The position numbers were made by a program, and so were the translations under genes. Below are positions 50,442 to 60,449 of a stretch of DNA of 64,000 nt, in pieces (the stretch's first letter is position 1; the number at the start of each line of letters is the position of its first letter). Below the pieces are notes generated by a model. That model was not told the origin of the DNA. It did not search any database and saw only the letters and a program-made list of their open reading frames with translations. The stretch spans positions 25,739 to 89,738 of the forward strand of contig NZ_FOVZ01000010.1 in assembly GCF_900115295.1 (NCBI RefSeq). Direction: 5' to 3'. The DNA comes from Sphingomonas sp. OK281 (GTDB lineage: Bacteria; Pseudomonadota; Alphaproteobacteria; Sphingomonadales; Sphingomonadaceae).

Positions 50442-51782
50442 TTGGCTGGCAAGAACCGTGTCGCTTGGCACGAAGGTATGTTCCTGCGGCCGCAGCATTT
50501 TCAGGCGCAGGATCGGTTCATCGATGGTTTGATCCGGGCGAGAGTCGATTCGGTTCGACCTTGGCCTTGGGGTCTGACCGAACTGGTCCTAGATGAGGAT
50601 CTAGCGACTCTGGGCAAGTTCGGCGTCGTCCGCGCGTCCGGCGTCATGCCCGACGGGACGCCGTTCTCGATCCCCGACGACCTCCCGCCGCCACCGCCGC
50701 TCGACGTGCCCACGGATTCGCGCGACGCGGTGATCGCGCTCACGCTGCCAGCGCAGCAATCGGGTGCGGTCCAGTTCCGCGATGCCGAGGGCGGTGCGCT
50801 CGAAGCACGGTTCCTGGTGTCGGAGGCGGAAGTGTCGGATACCTATTCGGACGATCGCACATCCGAGCCGATCGAGTTCGGCAGCCCCAATCTGCGCTTC
50901 GGCGTGACTCGCGACCAGCTGTACGGCCGGGTCACGCTCGGCCTTGCGCGCGTTCGAGAGGTGCAGAACCGGCGGTTGATGTTCGACGACCGCTTCATTC
51001 CGCCGACGCTCGATATCGCCGCGTCGCTGCGGTTGCGCGGCGCGCTTGCGGACATCGGGGGCCGTGCCGACCAGCGCGCCGAGGAACTCGCGTTGCGCGC
51101 GGTCGAGGCGACCGATGGCGGCTCTGACACGTTCGTCAGCTTCCTGTTGCTGCAGGCGCTAAACCGCTGGATCCCGGTGCTGGCGCATCTCCAGCATCTG
51201 CCGACGGTGCATCCCGAGCGGCTGTACGAATCGTTCATCGCGATGGCGGGCGAACTCGCGACGCTGATCCGCCCCGAACGCCGGCCGCCACCGCTGCCGC
51301 GCTACGATCACGAGAATCCGCAGACCTGTTTTGAGCCGGTGATCGATTTGTTGCAGTCGATGCTGTCGGCGATGTTCGACCGGTCCGCGGTGCAGCTGCC
51401 GCTCGAACAGGCAGGGCCGGGGGCATACGTCTCGAAGATCACGGATCACAACCTGTTCCAGACCGGCTATTTCTACCTCGCGGTATCCGCCGCGTCGCCG
51501 GTTGAGGAAATCCGCAGCATCTTCCCGTCGATCGCCAAGATCGGCACCGTCCAGAAGATGCGGCAGATCGTCGATTCCGCGCTCCCGGGCGTGCCCCTGC
51601 GGCATACCCCGACACCGCCGCCGCAGATCCGCGTGCTGCCGGGGCATGTCTATTTCGAGCTGGATCGCGGCGTCCCCGACTGGCGCGACTTTGCCACGGC
51701 CCCCGCGCTCGGCCTGCATGTCGCGGGTGACTGGCCACAGCTCCGGATGGAGCTGTGGTGCGTGAAGCGAGCCGCACGGTGA
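50442..51782 (+). CDS. tssK: T6SS baseplate protein TssK
   Basis: Protein of 446 aa with the near-invariant N-terminus RVAWHEGMFLRPQHFQAQDR and the C-terminal FYLAVSAASPVEEIRSIFPS and GHVYFELDRGVPDW segments. TssK trimers link the baseplate to the TssL/TssM membrane complex. The start is taken as TTG 50442, since the conserved N-terminal residues precede the first ATG (50478). No tssJ precedes it, unlike many T6SS loci. The stop overlaps tssL (GTGA). Confidence 0.95.
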   Translation: MAGKNRVAWHEGMFLRPQHFQAQDRFIDGLIRARVDSVRPWPWGLTELVLDEDLATLGKFGVVRASGVMPDGTPFSIPDDLPPPPPLDVPTDSRDAVIALTLPAQQSGAVQFRDAEGGALEARFLVSEAEVSDTYSDDRTSEPIEFGSPNLRFGVTRDQLYGRVTLGLARVREVQNRRLMFDDRFIPPTLDIAASLRLRGALADIGGRADQRAEELALRAVEATDGGSDTFVSFLLLQALNRWIPVLAHLQHLPTVHPERLYESFIAMAGELATLIRPERRPPPLPRYDHENPQTCFEPVIDLLQSMLSAMFDRSAVQLPLEQAGPGAYVSKITDHNLFQTGYFYLAVSAASPVEEIRSIFPSIAKIGTVQKMRQIVDSALPGVPLRHTPTPPPQIRVLPGHVYFELDRGVPDWRDFATAPALGLHVAGDWPQLRMELWCVKRAAR

Positions 51783-53221
51783 GCGTCGAGGACGGCAATG
51801 GCGGCAAGACCGTGTTTCGCCCGTCGCCGCTTCAGGGCCTGAAGCAGGGCGCGCCGCCGCCGCCGCCGCCGTCATTCCCGCCGCCGCCATTCGCATCAGC
51901 GGGGGGCGGTGGGCCAGCGGGGTTTCCGCCTGCCGATCCCGGCTATGGCACGCCGCCGCCATTGTCGCGGACCGGTATGCCGTCTGCTGGCGGGGGGCTG
52001 GCTCCGTCGCGGCTGGCGGAAGACGACGTGCCGCTGCCGGCGACGCCGCGAGTCGTGCGCAACATCATGCTGGCGGAAGCCGAGCCGGTGCTTGCGCTGG
52101 TCGCGAGCGTACGCAGCGGGCGGGTGCGGCTGGCGATGCCCGAGTTCCACCGCCAGGCGAGCCAGGCGATCGCGCGGTTCGATCAGGCGATCGCACCGCA
52201 TTATTCGGAGGAAACCCGCCAGCGCGCGAAATACGCCGTCTGCGCCACTACCGACGACGTTGCGCAGAACTTGCCGGCGATCGGTACCGATGGCGCCGAA
52301 TGGGCGCGGCGATCGATGGTCGTGCTGTTCTTCCAGGAAAATATCGGCGGCGACCGGTTCTGGCAGCTGGTCGACGACATGCTGCGCCTGCCGAACGACA
52401 ATTACGCGCTGATCGAGCTGTACCATGCCTGCCTCGCCGCCGGGTTCGAAGGCCGGTTCCGGGTCATGCCCGATGGCCGCCGCCGACTACACGAGATCAT
52501 GGCGCGGCTGCAGGGCGCGTTGCCGCATGTCCGGTCGCAGTCCGCCACCGAGCTGTCGCCGCGCTGGCGGGGCGAGACCGCCCCGGTCGGCAAGCTCGGC
52601 CTCTGGAGCATGATCGCGCTGGCGTCGGCGATCGCGGCAGGGCTGTTGCTGCTGGTGTTCATCGTGCTGCGGCTGATGCTGATGTCGAGCGGCGACACGC
52701 CCGGCCAGCGGCTCGCCGCGCTCCGGCCCGAGGCGCGTCTGACTTTGTCGCGGCCGGGCGGGGCGATCGCCACCGCGGACAGCGCGCAGGCGAGCAAGCT
52801 GAAGCGCTTCCTCGAACCCGAGATCCGCGAAGGGCTGGTGGTGGTCGAGGAGGATGCGCAGACGGTGCGCGTCCGCACCACGGTGGGCCAGCTGTTCCGA
52901 TCGGGTTCCGACGTGCTGGAGCCGGGGCGCGAGCCGCTGTTCCACCGGATCGGCCGCGCGATCGAGGACGAGAAGGGCGACGTGCTGGTCGAGGGCCATG
53001 CCGACAGCGACCGGGTCGCGTCACTCGCCTTCCCCGACAACATGGCACTGTCGCAGGCGCGCGCGGAAACGGTCGGCGACATCGTCCGCACCGAACTGAG
53101 CGAGACCGGGCGCGTCACCACCAAGGGGCTCGGCGACACCGTGCCGATCGCGTTGAACGACAGTGCGGCAGGCAAGTCGCAGAACCGGCGCGTCGAGATC
53201 GTCGTGCCGCGGCGCTACTGA
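51779..53221 (+). CDS. tssL: T6SS membrane protein TssL with C-terminal OmpA-like domain
   Basis: Protein of 480 aa. A proline/glycine-rich N-terminus (to about 90) leads into the DotU domain (about 95-270: LLALVASVRSG-like LVASVRSGRVRLAM, FFQENIGGDRFWQLVDDML). A single transmembrane helix near 285-305 follows, then a periplasmic OmpA-like peptidoglycan-binding domain with GHADSDR, NMALSQARAETVGDIV and NRRVEIV. With TssM it forms the membrane complex; the fused domain anchors it to the wall. GTG 51779 overlaps the tssK stop. Confidence 0.95.
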   Translation: MSVEDGNGGKTVFRPSPLQGLKQGAPPPPPPSFPPPPFASAGGGGPAGFPPADPGYGTPPPLSRTGMPSAGGGLAPSRLAEDDVPLPATPRVVRNIMLAEAEPVLALVASVRSGRVRLAMPEFHRQASQAIARFDQAIAPHYSEETRQRAKYAVCATTDDVAQNLPAIGTDGAEWARRSMVVLFFQENIGGDRFWQLVDDMLRLPNDNYALIELYHACLAAGFEGRFRVMPDGRRRLHEIMARLQGALPHVRSQSATELSPRWRGETAPVGKLGLWSMIALASAIAAGLLLLVFIVLRLMLMSSGDTPGQRLAALRPEARLTLSRPGGAIATADSAQASKLKRFLEPEIREGLVVVEEDAQTVRVRTTVGQLFRSGSDVLEPGREPLFHRIGRAIEDEKGDVLVEGHADSDRVASLAFPDNMALSQARAETVGDIVRTELSETGRVTTKGLGDTVPIALNDSAAGKSQNRRVEIVVPRRY

Positions 53222-53235
53222 CAGGATATCCAGTG

Positions 53236-56200
53236 ATGCGACGCTTTTTTAGCAATTGGTGGGCGGTCACGATCACCTGTGCGGTGCTGCTCGCGGCGTT
53301 GCTTGGCTTCGGCCTGCCACTGTTCGTGAGCGCGATGCGGCCGCTTTGGGTGCGCATAGGGTGCGTCGTCGGGGTCGCGCTGATCTGGGGTCTCGCGGCG
53401 TTCCTGCGGCGGCGGCGGACGCGGCGTGCGGCGGATGCGATCGCGGCCGAACTCGCCGGTCCCAACGCGATCGACGCGGAGGGCAAGGCGCTCGGCCAGC
53501 GGATGACCGAGGCGCTATCGCGGCTGAAGGGTGCGGCGGGCAAGCGGCGCGACTATCTCTACAAGCAGCCTTGGTACGTGATCATTGGCCCGCCGGGATC
53601 GGGCAAGACCACCGCCTTGCTCAATTCGGGCTTACGCTTTCCGTTCGTCGAACAGGCGGTGCGCGGCGTCGGCGGCACGCGCAACCTCGATTTCTGGTTC
53701 GCCGACGAAGCTGTGCTGGTCGACACGGCGGGACGCTACACGACGCAGGATTCGGATCATGCGGTCGATTCCGCGGGGTGGAACGCGTTCCTGTCGCTGC
53801 TGCGGAAACACCGGCCACTCCAGCCGATCAACGGCGTCATGGTCGCGATCGGAATCGACGAACTCGTCCGCAGCGATTGCGCGAAGATCGACGCGCACGC
53901 GCGCGCCGTTCGTCGCCGGCTGGTCGAGCTGCGACGGACGCTGGAGGTCGCGGCACCGGTCTATGTGGTGCTGACCAAGGCCGATCTGCTGGCGGGCTTC
54001 ACCGAATTCTTCGACGACCTCGATGTCGAGGGCAGGCGGGCGGTGCTTGGCAGCACGCTCACCTTCGGCGACGGCCGCGCCAATGCCGAGACGCTGGCCA
54101 AGGCGTTCGACGAAATCGCGCAGGCGATCGCCGACCGCCAGGCCAAGCGGCTGTTCGACGAGAGCGATCCGCGCCGCCGCGCGCTGATGCTCGGGCTTCC
54201 GGCACAGTTGCGCTCGCTGCGGGCGCGGCTGATGCGGTTTCTCGACGGTGCGTTCGTGTCCGGAGACGAGCCCGCCGGCGTGCTGCGCGGCTTCTACCTG
54301 ACGAGCGGGTTGCAGGAGGGCGCACCGCTCGATCGGATCATGGCGAGCATGGCGGAGGTCTACGACCAGCCCGCCGCCGCATCGGGCTCGAGCGGACGCG
54401 CCTATTTCCTTAACCGGCTGCTCGGCGAGGTGATGTTCCCCGAGGCTGGGCTGGTGAGCACCGACCCTCGGGCGAAGGCGCGGATGCGCAGTCGGTTGAT
54501 CGGGACGATCGCGGGGTTGGGGATCGCTGTCGCGCTGGTGCTCGTCGCATGGGGCGTGAGCTATGCGCGCAACCGCAGTTTTCAGGCGGATCTCGCAACC
54601 AAGGCGGGGGCGGCCGAGGCACAGCTTCGCGACGCCGGGGTCGATCTCCGTCAGGTCCGTGACGGCGATGCCGATTTGCGTGCGGCGTTGCCGGGGCTGA
54701 ACGCGTTGCGCACGCTGCCCCGCGGTTACGCTGCGCGCGTCGCCGGCGGGCCGCCGCTCGCGATGACGTTCGGGCTGTATCAGTCGAGCCTCAGCCGCGA
54801 GGCGGAGGAGACGTACCGCGAGGCGTTGCGCAGGGTGATGCTGCCGCGCCTGTTGCTGCGGCTAGAGACGGCGATGCGCACCGATGGTGCGGATCCGATG
54901 CGGCTGTATGAACCGCTCAAAGTGTACCTGATGCTCGGCCAGCAGGGCCCGATGGATGCCAAGACGGTGCGCGCTTGGGTGACGAACGACTGGGCGACGC
55001 AGGTCTATCCGGGTGCCGACAGCCAGGGCGAGCGCGACCAGTTGGCGCAGCATCTCGGTGCGCTGCTCGGCGATACCGACATGGCGAGCGTCTGGCCGAA
55101 CCGGAAGCCGCCGCTCGACGGAGCGCTTGTCGCGCAGGCGCGGGCGGCGGTACAGACGCTGTCGCTCGCCGATCGTGCCTATGCCGTGCTGCGGCAGAAG
55201 GCGGCGAGCGCTGGCGCGCCTTGGGAGATGGCGAACATCCTGTCGCAGGGCGATGCGCTCGCCTTCGCCAATCCCAAGCAGGTGCTCACTGCGCGCATCC
55301 CGTATTTCTTCACCCGCGCCGGCTATGAGCGCGCGTACATGGTCGGGCTTGCGACCGTGCAGCAGGACCTGAAGCGCGACCTGTGGGTGCTGGGCGGAGA
55401 TGCCGGCAACGGTGGCGTGCGCGACGAGATGAGCAACGTCCGACCGGGTGTCGCCGGGCTCTACGCCAAGGCTTACATCGCTGCGTGGGAAGGCGTGCTC
55501 AAGACGTTGCAGCCGGGTCCGTATTTCCGTGATCCGGTCGCGTTCGGCGCGTTCACCAAGAGCCCGTCGCCGCTGAAGCGCGTGCTGCTCGAACTGCGCA
55601 AGAACACCATCTTCGAGGGCGGTGCGAAGGCCGGGCTTGCACGCGCGACCCGCTATGGCCTGAACCGATCGCGGGTCGGGCGGTTCGCCCAGGAGGCGAG
55701 CCGCGACCGCGCGTCCGGGATCGACGCGGGCGAGGAGATCGCCGCGTATTTCCAGCCGCTTCAGGACTATGCCGGGGACGGACGCGGAACGGCACCGGTC
55801 GATGAATTCGTCGCGGCGCTCAAGGAGGCCGGGCAGGCGGTGATGGCGGCGCAGTCGGTCGGCGGCGGCGGTGGTGCGGATGCTACGCAGGCCGGCATGG
55901 CGACGGCGATGGCGTCGGTCAAGGCCGCCGCGGCGGGCGCCCCGCCGCAGTTGCAGGGGTTCGTCTCGACCGCGACCGGCGGTGGCGCTTCGGCGCAGAT
56001 CGGCGCGGCCAAGGGGGCGATCTCGGATGCCTATGCGCAGACTGTCCTGCCGGCGTGCCAGGAGGTTGCCCAGGAGCACTACCCTTTCTTCGCGACGTCC
56101 GCGCAGGATGCGTCGATGGTTGATGCGCTGCGCGTGTTCGGGATGGGCGGCGTCGTCGACGGCTTCGTCCAGACGCGGCTGAAGGCGCTGATGCAGACCG

Positions 56201-56733
56201 ACGGTCCGGTGTGGCGCTGGCGCAGCGAGGACCCGATCACCGCATCGCTCAACCCGTCGAGCCCGGAGGCGTTCGCCAAGGCAGGCCAGTTGCGCGATCT
56301 GCTCGTCGGCGGTTTGCCGATCAAGGTTTCGGTGGCCAGCTTCGGCAGCGATGTCGGCATGGTCGAGATCGCGAGCGGCGGCACGCGCTATCGCTTCACG
56401 CCGTCGATCAACGGCGCCAAGCCGCTGCTGTGGTCCGCCAGCGGTGGCCTGCCCGAGGCATCGGTGGTGCTGTATCGCCCCGGCCCGGCGCAGACCGACC
56501 CGACCAGCGAGCCCAAGCCCGGCGCTGAGATCGCGCATTGGAACGCCGAGGGCCCCTGGGCGCTGTTCCGGGTGATGGACAAGGCCGACAAGCAGAATGC
56601 CGGGCAGCGGGCGATCAAGGCGCGGTTCGGCGACGGCGGTCGTTCGGCGACGTTGCTCGTCGGCCTGCCGAGCGATCGCAACCCGTTCAGCAGGGGCGGC
56701 CTGTGGTCGTTCCGCTGCCCAGGTGCGCTATGA
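53236..56733 (+). CDS. tssM: T6SS membrane protein TssM (IcmF family)
   Basis: Protein of 1165 aa, usual length. Two N-terminal membrane helices (about 8-30 and 36-56) precede a cytoplasmic GTPase-like domain with an intact Walker A, GPPGSGKTT, at 118-126; a third helix is at about 421-444. The large periplasmic part carries the IcmF-related and DUF1215-type regions near the end (GGTRYRFTPSINGAKPLLW). The intact P-loop suggests nucleotide use. ATG 53236 is 14 bases after tssL; the open frame upstream is only a tssL shadow. It overlaps tagF by four bases. Confidence 0.96.
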   Translation: MRRFFSNWWAVTITCAVLLAALLGFGLPLFVSAMRPLWVRIGCVVGVALIWGLAAFLRRRRTRRAADAIAAELAGPNAIDAEGKALGQRMTEALSRLKGAAGKRRDYLYKQPWYVIIGPPGSGKTTALLNSGLRFPFVEQAVRGVGGTRNLDFWFADEAVLVDTAGRYTTQDSDHAVDSAGWNAFLSLLRKHRPLQPINGVMVAIGIDELVRSDCAKIDAHARAVRRRLVELRRTLEVAAPVYVVLTKADLLAGFTEFFDDLDVEGRRAVLGSTLTFGDGRANAETLAKAFDEIAQAIADRQAKRLFDESDPRRRALMLGLPAQLRSLRARLMRFLDGAFVSGDEPAGVLRGFYLTSGLQEGAPLDRIMASMAEVYDQPAAASGSSGRAYFLNRLLGEVMFPEAGLVSTDPRAKARMRSRLIGTIAGLGIAVALVLVAWGVSYARNRSFQADLATKAGAAEAQLRDAGVDLRQVRDGDADLRAALPGLNALRTLPRGYAARVAGGPPLAMTFGLYQSSLSREAEETYREALRRVMLPRLLLRLETAMRTDGADPMRLYEPLKVYLMLGQQGPMDAKTVRAWVTNDWATQVYPGADSQGERDQLAQHLGALLGDTDMASVWPNRKPPLDGALVAQARAAVQTLSLADRAYAVLRQKAASAGAPWEMANILSQGDALAFANPKQVLTARIPYFFTRAGYERAYMVGLATVQQDLKRDLWVLGGDAGNGGVRDEMSNVRPGVAGLYAKAYIAAWEGVLKTLQPGPYFRDPVAFGAFTKSPSPLKRVLLELRKNTIFEGGAKAGLARATRYGLNRSRVGRFAQEASRDRASGIDAGEEIAAYFQPLQDYAGDGRGTAPVDEFVAALKEAGQAVMAAQSVGGGGGADATQAGMATAMASVKAAAAGAPPQLQGFVSTATGGGASAQIGAAKGAISDAYAQTVLPACQEVAQEHYPFFATSAQDASMVDALRVFGMGGVVDGFVQTRLKALMQTDGPVWRWRSEDPITASLNPSSPEAFAKAGQLRDLLVGGLPIKVSVASFGSDVGMVEIASGGTRYRFTPSINGAKPLLWSASGGLPEASVVLYRPGPAQTDPTSEPKPGAEIAHWNAEGPWALFRVMDKADKQNAGQRAIKARFGDGGRSATLLVGLPSDRNPFSRGGLWSFRCPGAL

Positions 56734-57263
56734 GTGCCGCTCCGGTCCGCACGTGCCTGTTCGGCAAGCTGCCCGCGCATGGCGACTTCGTCTCGCGCGG
56801 CTGGAATGCGGACGAGAGGGATGCGCTTGATACCTGGCTTTCGACGTCGCTGGCCGACGCGCGGAGTGTGCATGGTCCGGCGTTCCAAACCCGGTTCGAC
56901 AGCGCACCGCCCTGGCGATGTGTCATCGACGCCGCCGAGGGTGGCATATCCGGCGCGCTCGCGGCGTCACAGGATGCGGTCGGGCGACGTTTTCCGATAT
57001 TCATCGTGGTGACCGGTGCGGCCGACGCGGCGGCAGCGGAGGCGTGCGAGCGGTTGCTGTACGATGCTATCGGAGGTGGCTGGACCGCCGATGCGCTGGT
57101 CGCCCAGGCCAAAATGCTCATCCTCTCCCAGAGCCCGACGGACCGGTCGAACCGGTGGTGGACGGAGGGCGGCGAGGGATTTGCGTCCAGCGAGCGGCTT
57201 GACGCCTATCCGGCTGAGCTTATCCCGAAGATGCTAACCCCCGCTATTCCGGCGGCATCGTGA
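56730..57263 (+). CDS. tagF: T6SS accessory protein TagF
   Basis: Protein of 177 aa with the TagF/ImpM N-terminus LFGKLPAHGDFVSRGW and a conserved RFPIFIVVTG strand, ending with the SNRWWTEGGEG segment. In Pseudomonas TagF represses T6SS post-translationally by acting on the Fha pathway; in Agrobacterium it is fused with PppA. Here it is separate but translationally coupled to tssM (ATGA) and pppA (GTGA). Confidence 0.94.
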   Translation: MSAAPVRTCLFGKLPAHGDFVSRGWNADERDALDTWLSTSLADARSVHGPAFQTRFDSAPPWRCVIDAAEGGISGALAASQDAVGRRFPIFIVVTGAADAAAAEACERLLYDAIGGGWTADALVAQAKMLILSQSPTDRSNRWWTEGGEGFASSERLDAYPAELIPKMLTPAIPAAS

Positions 57264-58030
57264 GCGGCCGCACGCTGCGCACCGAGGGCGCTGCCGCGTC
57301 GCATGTCGGCATGGTCCGTCGCGCCAACGAGGACAGCTTTTGCGATCGCGGTGCGGATGGCGTGTGGGCGGTCGCCGACGGTATGGGCGGCCATGCGCAC
57401 GGTGACTGGGCGTCGCAGGTCCTGACGAAGGCGCTGAATGACGCCGCCCTGCCGGATGATTTCGACCAGGCCTGCCGGGAGATCGCCGCGGCGATCCACG
57501 CGGGCAATGCGCGTATATGGGAAGAGGCGCAGGCACGCGGGCAGCAGATGGGCACGACCGTCGCCGCGCTGCTCGTCCGCGATGGACAATTCGGCGTGGT
57601 CTGGGTGGGCGACAGCCGCGCCTATCTGCTGCGCGGCGGGGTCCTCTATCAACTCACGCGCGATCATACCCAGGTGCAGGAACTGGTCGATCGTGGCCTG
57701 CTCGAGCCGCATGAGGCTGCAGCGCACCCGCGTGCGCATGTCCTGGCACGCGCGGTTGGCGTTACGCCGACGCTCGAGGTCGATGTCGTGGTCGACGCGG
57801 CGGAAGCCGGCGACGTGTTCCTGGTGTGCAGCGACGGGCTGACCGGACAGGTGAGCGATCCCGAGTTGACCGCGATGCTCGCCGCAGCCGACGGCAAGGC
57901 CGCGATCCGCGACCGATTGATCGCGCTGACCCTAGAGCGCGGCGCCCCCGACAACGTCACCGTGATCGTGGTCGGCACCGGCGAGCCGACGCTATTGTCG
58001 CTCTCGCCGGTGCCGGGTGGTTTCTCGTGA
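57260..58030 (+). CDS. pppA: PP2C-type phosphatase PppA (TagG)
   Basis: Ser/Thr protein phosphatase of 256 aa. Metal-binding PP2C motifs are present: RANED (21-25), DGMGGH (40-45), VGDSRAYLLR, SDGLT and a C-terminal DNVTVIVV. In T6SS loci PppA reverses the threonine phosphorylation made by PpkA and resets or switches off the apparatus. GTG 57260 overlaps tagF, and the stop overlaps ppkA (GTGA both times). Confidence 0.94.
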   Translation: MSGRTLRTEGAAASHVGMVRRANEDSFCDRGADGVWAVADGMGGHAHGDWASQVLTKALNDAALPDDFDQACREIAAAIHAGNARIWEEAQARGQQMGTTVAALLVRDGQFGVVWVGDSRAYLLRGGVLYQLTRDHTQVQELVDRGLLEPHEAAAHPRAHVLARAVGVTPTLEVDVVVDAAEAGDVFLVCSDGLTGQVSDPELTAMLAAADGKAAIRDRLIALTLERGAPDNVTVIVVGTGEPTLLSLSPVPGGFS

Positions 58031-59901
58031 GCGACGAGACGGACCCGCCCATTGATGGCGGACCGGTCGACGACGGCCGTACGGTGTTCTTGCCGCTCCA
58101 GCCTGACCCGGCCACCGTCTTCGAGGCGGGTGCCGGGATCGGGTCCGCGCCACCGACGCTCGCGCCGATCGCCCCGCGCGCGGCAGCGCAGAGCATCAAG
58201 GTCGGCGACGTCCTCAACCATATCTTCGAAGTGAAGCGGTTCATCGCCCGCGGTGGTATGGGCGAAGTGTTCGAGGGCGCTAACGTCATCACCGACGAGC
58301 GGGTCGCGATCAAGGTGATGCTGCCCGCGCTCGCCGCCGACGAGAACGTCATCACCTTGTTCCGCCGTGAGGCGCGGACGCTGACGCATCTCCACCACGA
58401 GGCGGTGGTGCAATACCGCGTGCTCGCGCAGGAGCCGCAGCTCGGCGTGCTCTACATCGTCACCGAGTATATCGACGGCACCAACCTGTCGGACGTACTG
58501 AAGACGGTGGATGCGTCGCCTGAAGCGCTGGTGGCGGTGCTGCGGCGGCTCGCATCGGGCCTTCAGGCGGCGCATGCACTCGGCGCGATCCACCGCGACA
58601 TCTCACCCGACAACATCCTGCTCGGCGGCGGCGATCTCGCCCGCGCGAAGATCATCGATTTCGGCATCGCCAAGGATCTCGACCCCGGCACCGCGACGAT
58701 CGTCGGCGACGGGTTCGCGGGCAAGCTTGGCTATGTCGCACCCGAACAACTCGGCGACTTCAACCGCCGGCTTGGGCCGTGGACCGACGTCTACAGCTTG
58801 GCGCTCGTGATCCTGGCAGTGGCAGCGGGGCGAGACGTCGGGCTCGGCGGTTCGCTGGTCGATGCAGTCGACAAGCGGCGAGCGGGCCCGGACCTGTCGC
58901 CGGCGCCCGACGTGTTACGGCCGCTGCTCGCCCGGATGACGAAGGCCGATCCGACCGAGAGGCTCGGCTCGATGGTCGAAGTGCTGGCAGAGATCGCGAA
59001 GATCGAAGCGACGCCGATACCCGCACCGGCGCCGACCACATCCTACGCCCGGTGGATCATCGGGGGGATCGTTACCCTGATCCTGCTGTTATCGACGGTT
59101 GTCTATGTCACTCGTGATCGCTCTACACCGACTGTAAGGCCGATTGCCGCCGCCAAACCCGAAATCGACGGCGTCGCCGACGTCCGAAGCGCGGTCGCCG
59201 CGGCGCTGCCGTCGGTCAGCTGCACGTGGCTTCGGATCGTCAGCGTGACGCAAGGGCGCGATCAGCCACAGATCGCGCTCACCGGCGTTGCCGGCAACCC
59301 GTCGGCCGCGCAGGCCGAGATCAGCCACGCGCTTGCATCGCAGGGCGGCAACAGTGCGTTGCTCGACTTTTCGGAAGTCGCGCCGATCACTCCGGCGGGC
59401 TGCGCGGCACTCGACGCCTATCGTCAGATCGGCGCGCCGGACGATACGCGTCTGTCGGTCGCGCAACGCAAGTTCGAGATGCGTCGCCAAGCTGGCGATA
59501 CCGCCTATGCCGGCACCGTCGCCGCCAATGCTATCGTCAAGGTCGCGGTTCAGGATCCGAGAACTGATTTCACGCTCGTTGGCCTAGAACCCTCCGGCAA
59601 GATCGACTTGCTCATCCCGAATCGCGCCGCGTTCCGGGCGCAACTGGCAAGCTCTCGCAACGGTGTGCCGATTACCGATCTTGGTACCGACACTTATCGT
59701 CTTCAGATTGATCTCGACCATCAGGGCTGGTCCGGTCTGCTGCTGATCACCGGCCGGGCGCCGTTCGACCCAGCGGTCGTCGCGCCCCCCCTCGGAGCCC
59801 GGGGCGCAGACTGGCGCGACCGCCTCGTATCGCTGGCTGCCGAACGCGGCTGGCAGGCCGACATGGTCTGGTTCAAGTCCATCGACGAACAGAGGGACTA
59901 A
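58027..59901 (+). CDS. ppkA: T6SS Ser/Thr kinase PpkA (TagE)
   Basis: Membrane kinase of 624 aa. The kinase domain spans about residues 65-320, with the glycine loop ARGGMGEVFEG, K96 in AIKVM, catalytic D191 in HRDISPDN, DFGIAK and APE. A single transmembrane helix (about 343-361) is followed by a periplasmic region of about 260 aa without a recognised domain, which may sense a signal. PpkA activates T6SS through phosphorylation read by the FHA protein (10896-12425). GTG 58027 overlaps pppA. It is the last gene of the tssK operon. Confidence 0.94.
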   Translation: MSDETDPPIDGGPVDDGRTVFLPLQPDPATVFEAGAGIGSAPPTLAPIAPRAAAQSIKVGDVLNHIFEVKRFIARGGMGEVFEGANVITDERVAIKVMLPALAADENVITLFRREARTLTHLHHEAVVQYRVLAQEPQLGVLYIVTEYIDGTNLSDVLKTVDASPEALVAVLRRLASGLQAAHALGAIHRDISPDNILLGGGDLARAKIIDFGIAKDLDPGTATIVGDGFAGKLGYVAPEQLGDFNRRLGPWTDVYSLALVILAVAAGRDVGLGGSLVDAVDKRRAGPDLSPAPDVLRPLLARMTKADPTERLGSMVEVLAEIAKIEATPIPAPAPTTSYARWIIGGIVTLILLLSTVVYVTRDRSTPTVRPIAAAKPEIDGVADVRSAVAAALPSVSCTWLRIVSVTQGRDQPQIALTGVAGNPSAAQAEISHALASQGGNSALLDFSEVAPITPAGCAALDAYRQIGAPDDTRLSVAQRKFEMRRQAGDTAYAGTVAANAIVKVAVQDPRTDFTLVGLEPSGKIDLLIPNRAAFRAQLASSRNGVPITDLGTDTYRLQIDLDHQGWSGLLLITGRAPFDPAVVAPPLGARGADWRDRLVSLAAERGWQADMVWFKSIDEQRD

Positions 59902-60449
59902 CGATCCTGCGATGCCGATTAACGCCGATACCGGGTGAGCCGCATCAACGCGAATATCGAGATGTCCGCGCCGTATTTGCAGTAATTGTAGCGAATTATC
60001 GAACTGTAGCAATATCGTTGCCGAGGCCCTGTGACTACCATTAGAATACGGCTGCGCTCGGCCAGAACGAACGTGACGATTAACGTTAGAAGCAAGCCAG
60101 AGTTCGGTGCTATTATTCGAAAACTTTTAAACTTAAATTTCAGCACTGCTACTCTCGCAAAAAGGATAGTCGTTATCTTAGAAGAGCCACTTATATAAAC
60201 GACGTTTTAGATCGCGTGCGCGAGGTGTTCATAGTCCTCAGGCGCACGTCCAGCGTTGTTCGAAAAGACTGTCCTGCGCTTCGGAAGCGTTCACCGCATT
60301 GGCTCTGTCCCGCATCATATACGTGCGGAATGACGGTAACGGGCAGGGGAGGTTTTCGGCCTCCCCCTTAGCTCACGACCGCACATATCCAATGGCGGCT
60401 GTTCGACGGCACGTTAACTTCGTCGTCTCACTGTTTTGCCTTTGTTCTC
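59902..60449. other. AT-richer intergenic region after the T6SS cluster
   Basis: About 550 bases with clearly lower GC than the T6SS genes. Short frames exist on both strands but lack coding character, and I find no RNA gene. The composition change marks the boundary between the T6SS cluster and accessory DNA. Confidence 0.5.

Noticed and set aside
52300..53235. N-terminal extension of tssM across tssL
   Set aside because: The extension reads as an Arg/Ala-rich shadow of tssL; the conserved TssM start with membrane helices is at 53236.
54862..56538. 558-aa open frame antisense to tssM
   Set aside because: Shadow frame with no recognisable features; tssM reads cleanly through the region.
59919..60146. 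75-aa minus-strand frame after ppkA
   Set aside because: Hydrophobic patch and AT-rich codons only; no start signal, and no partner gene.
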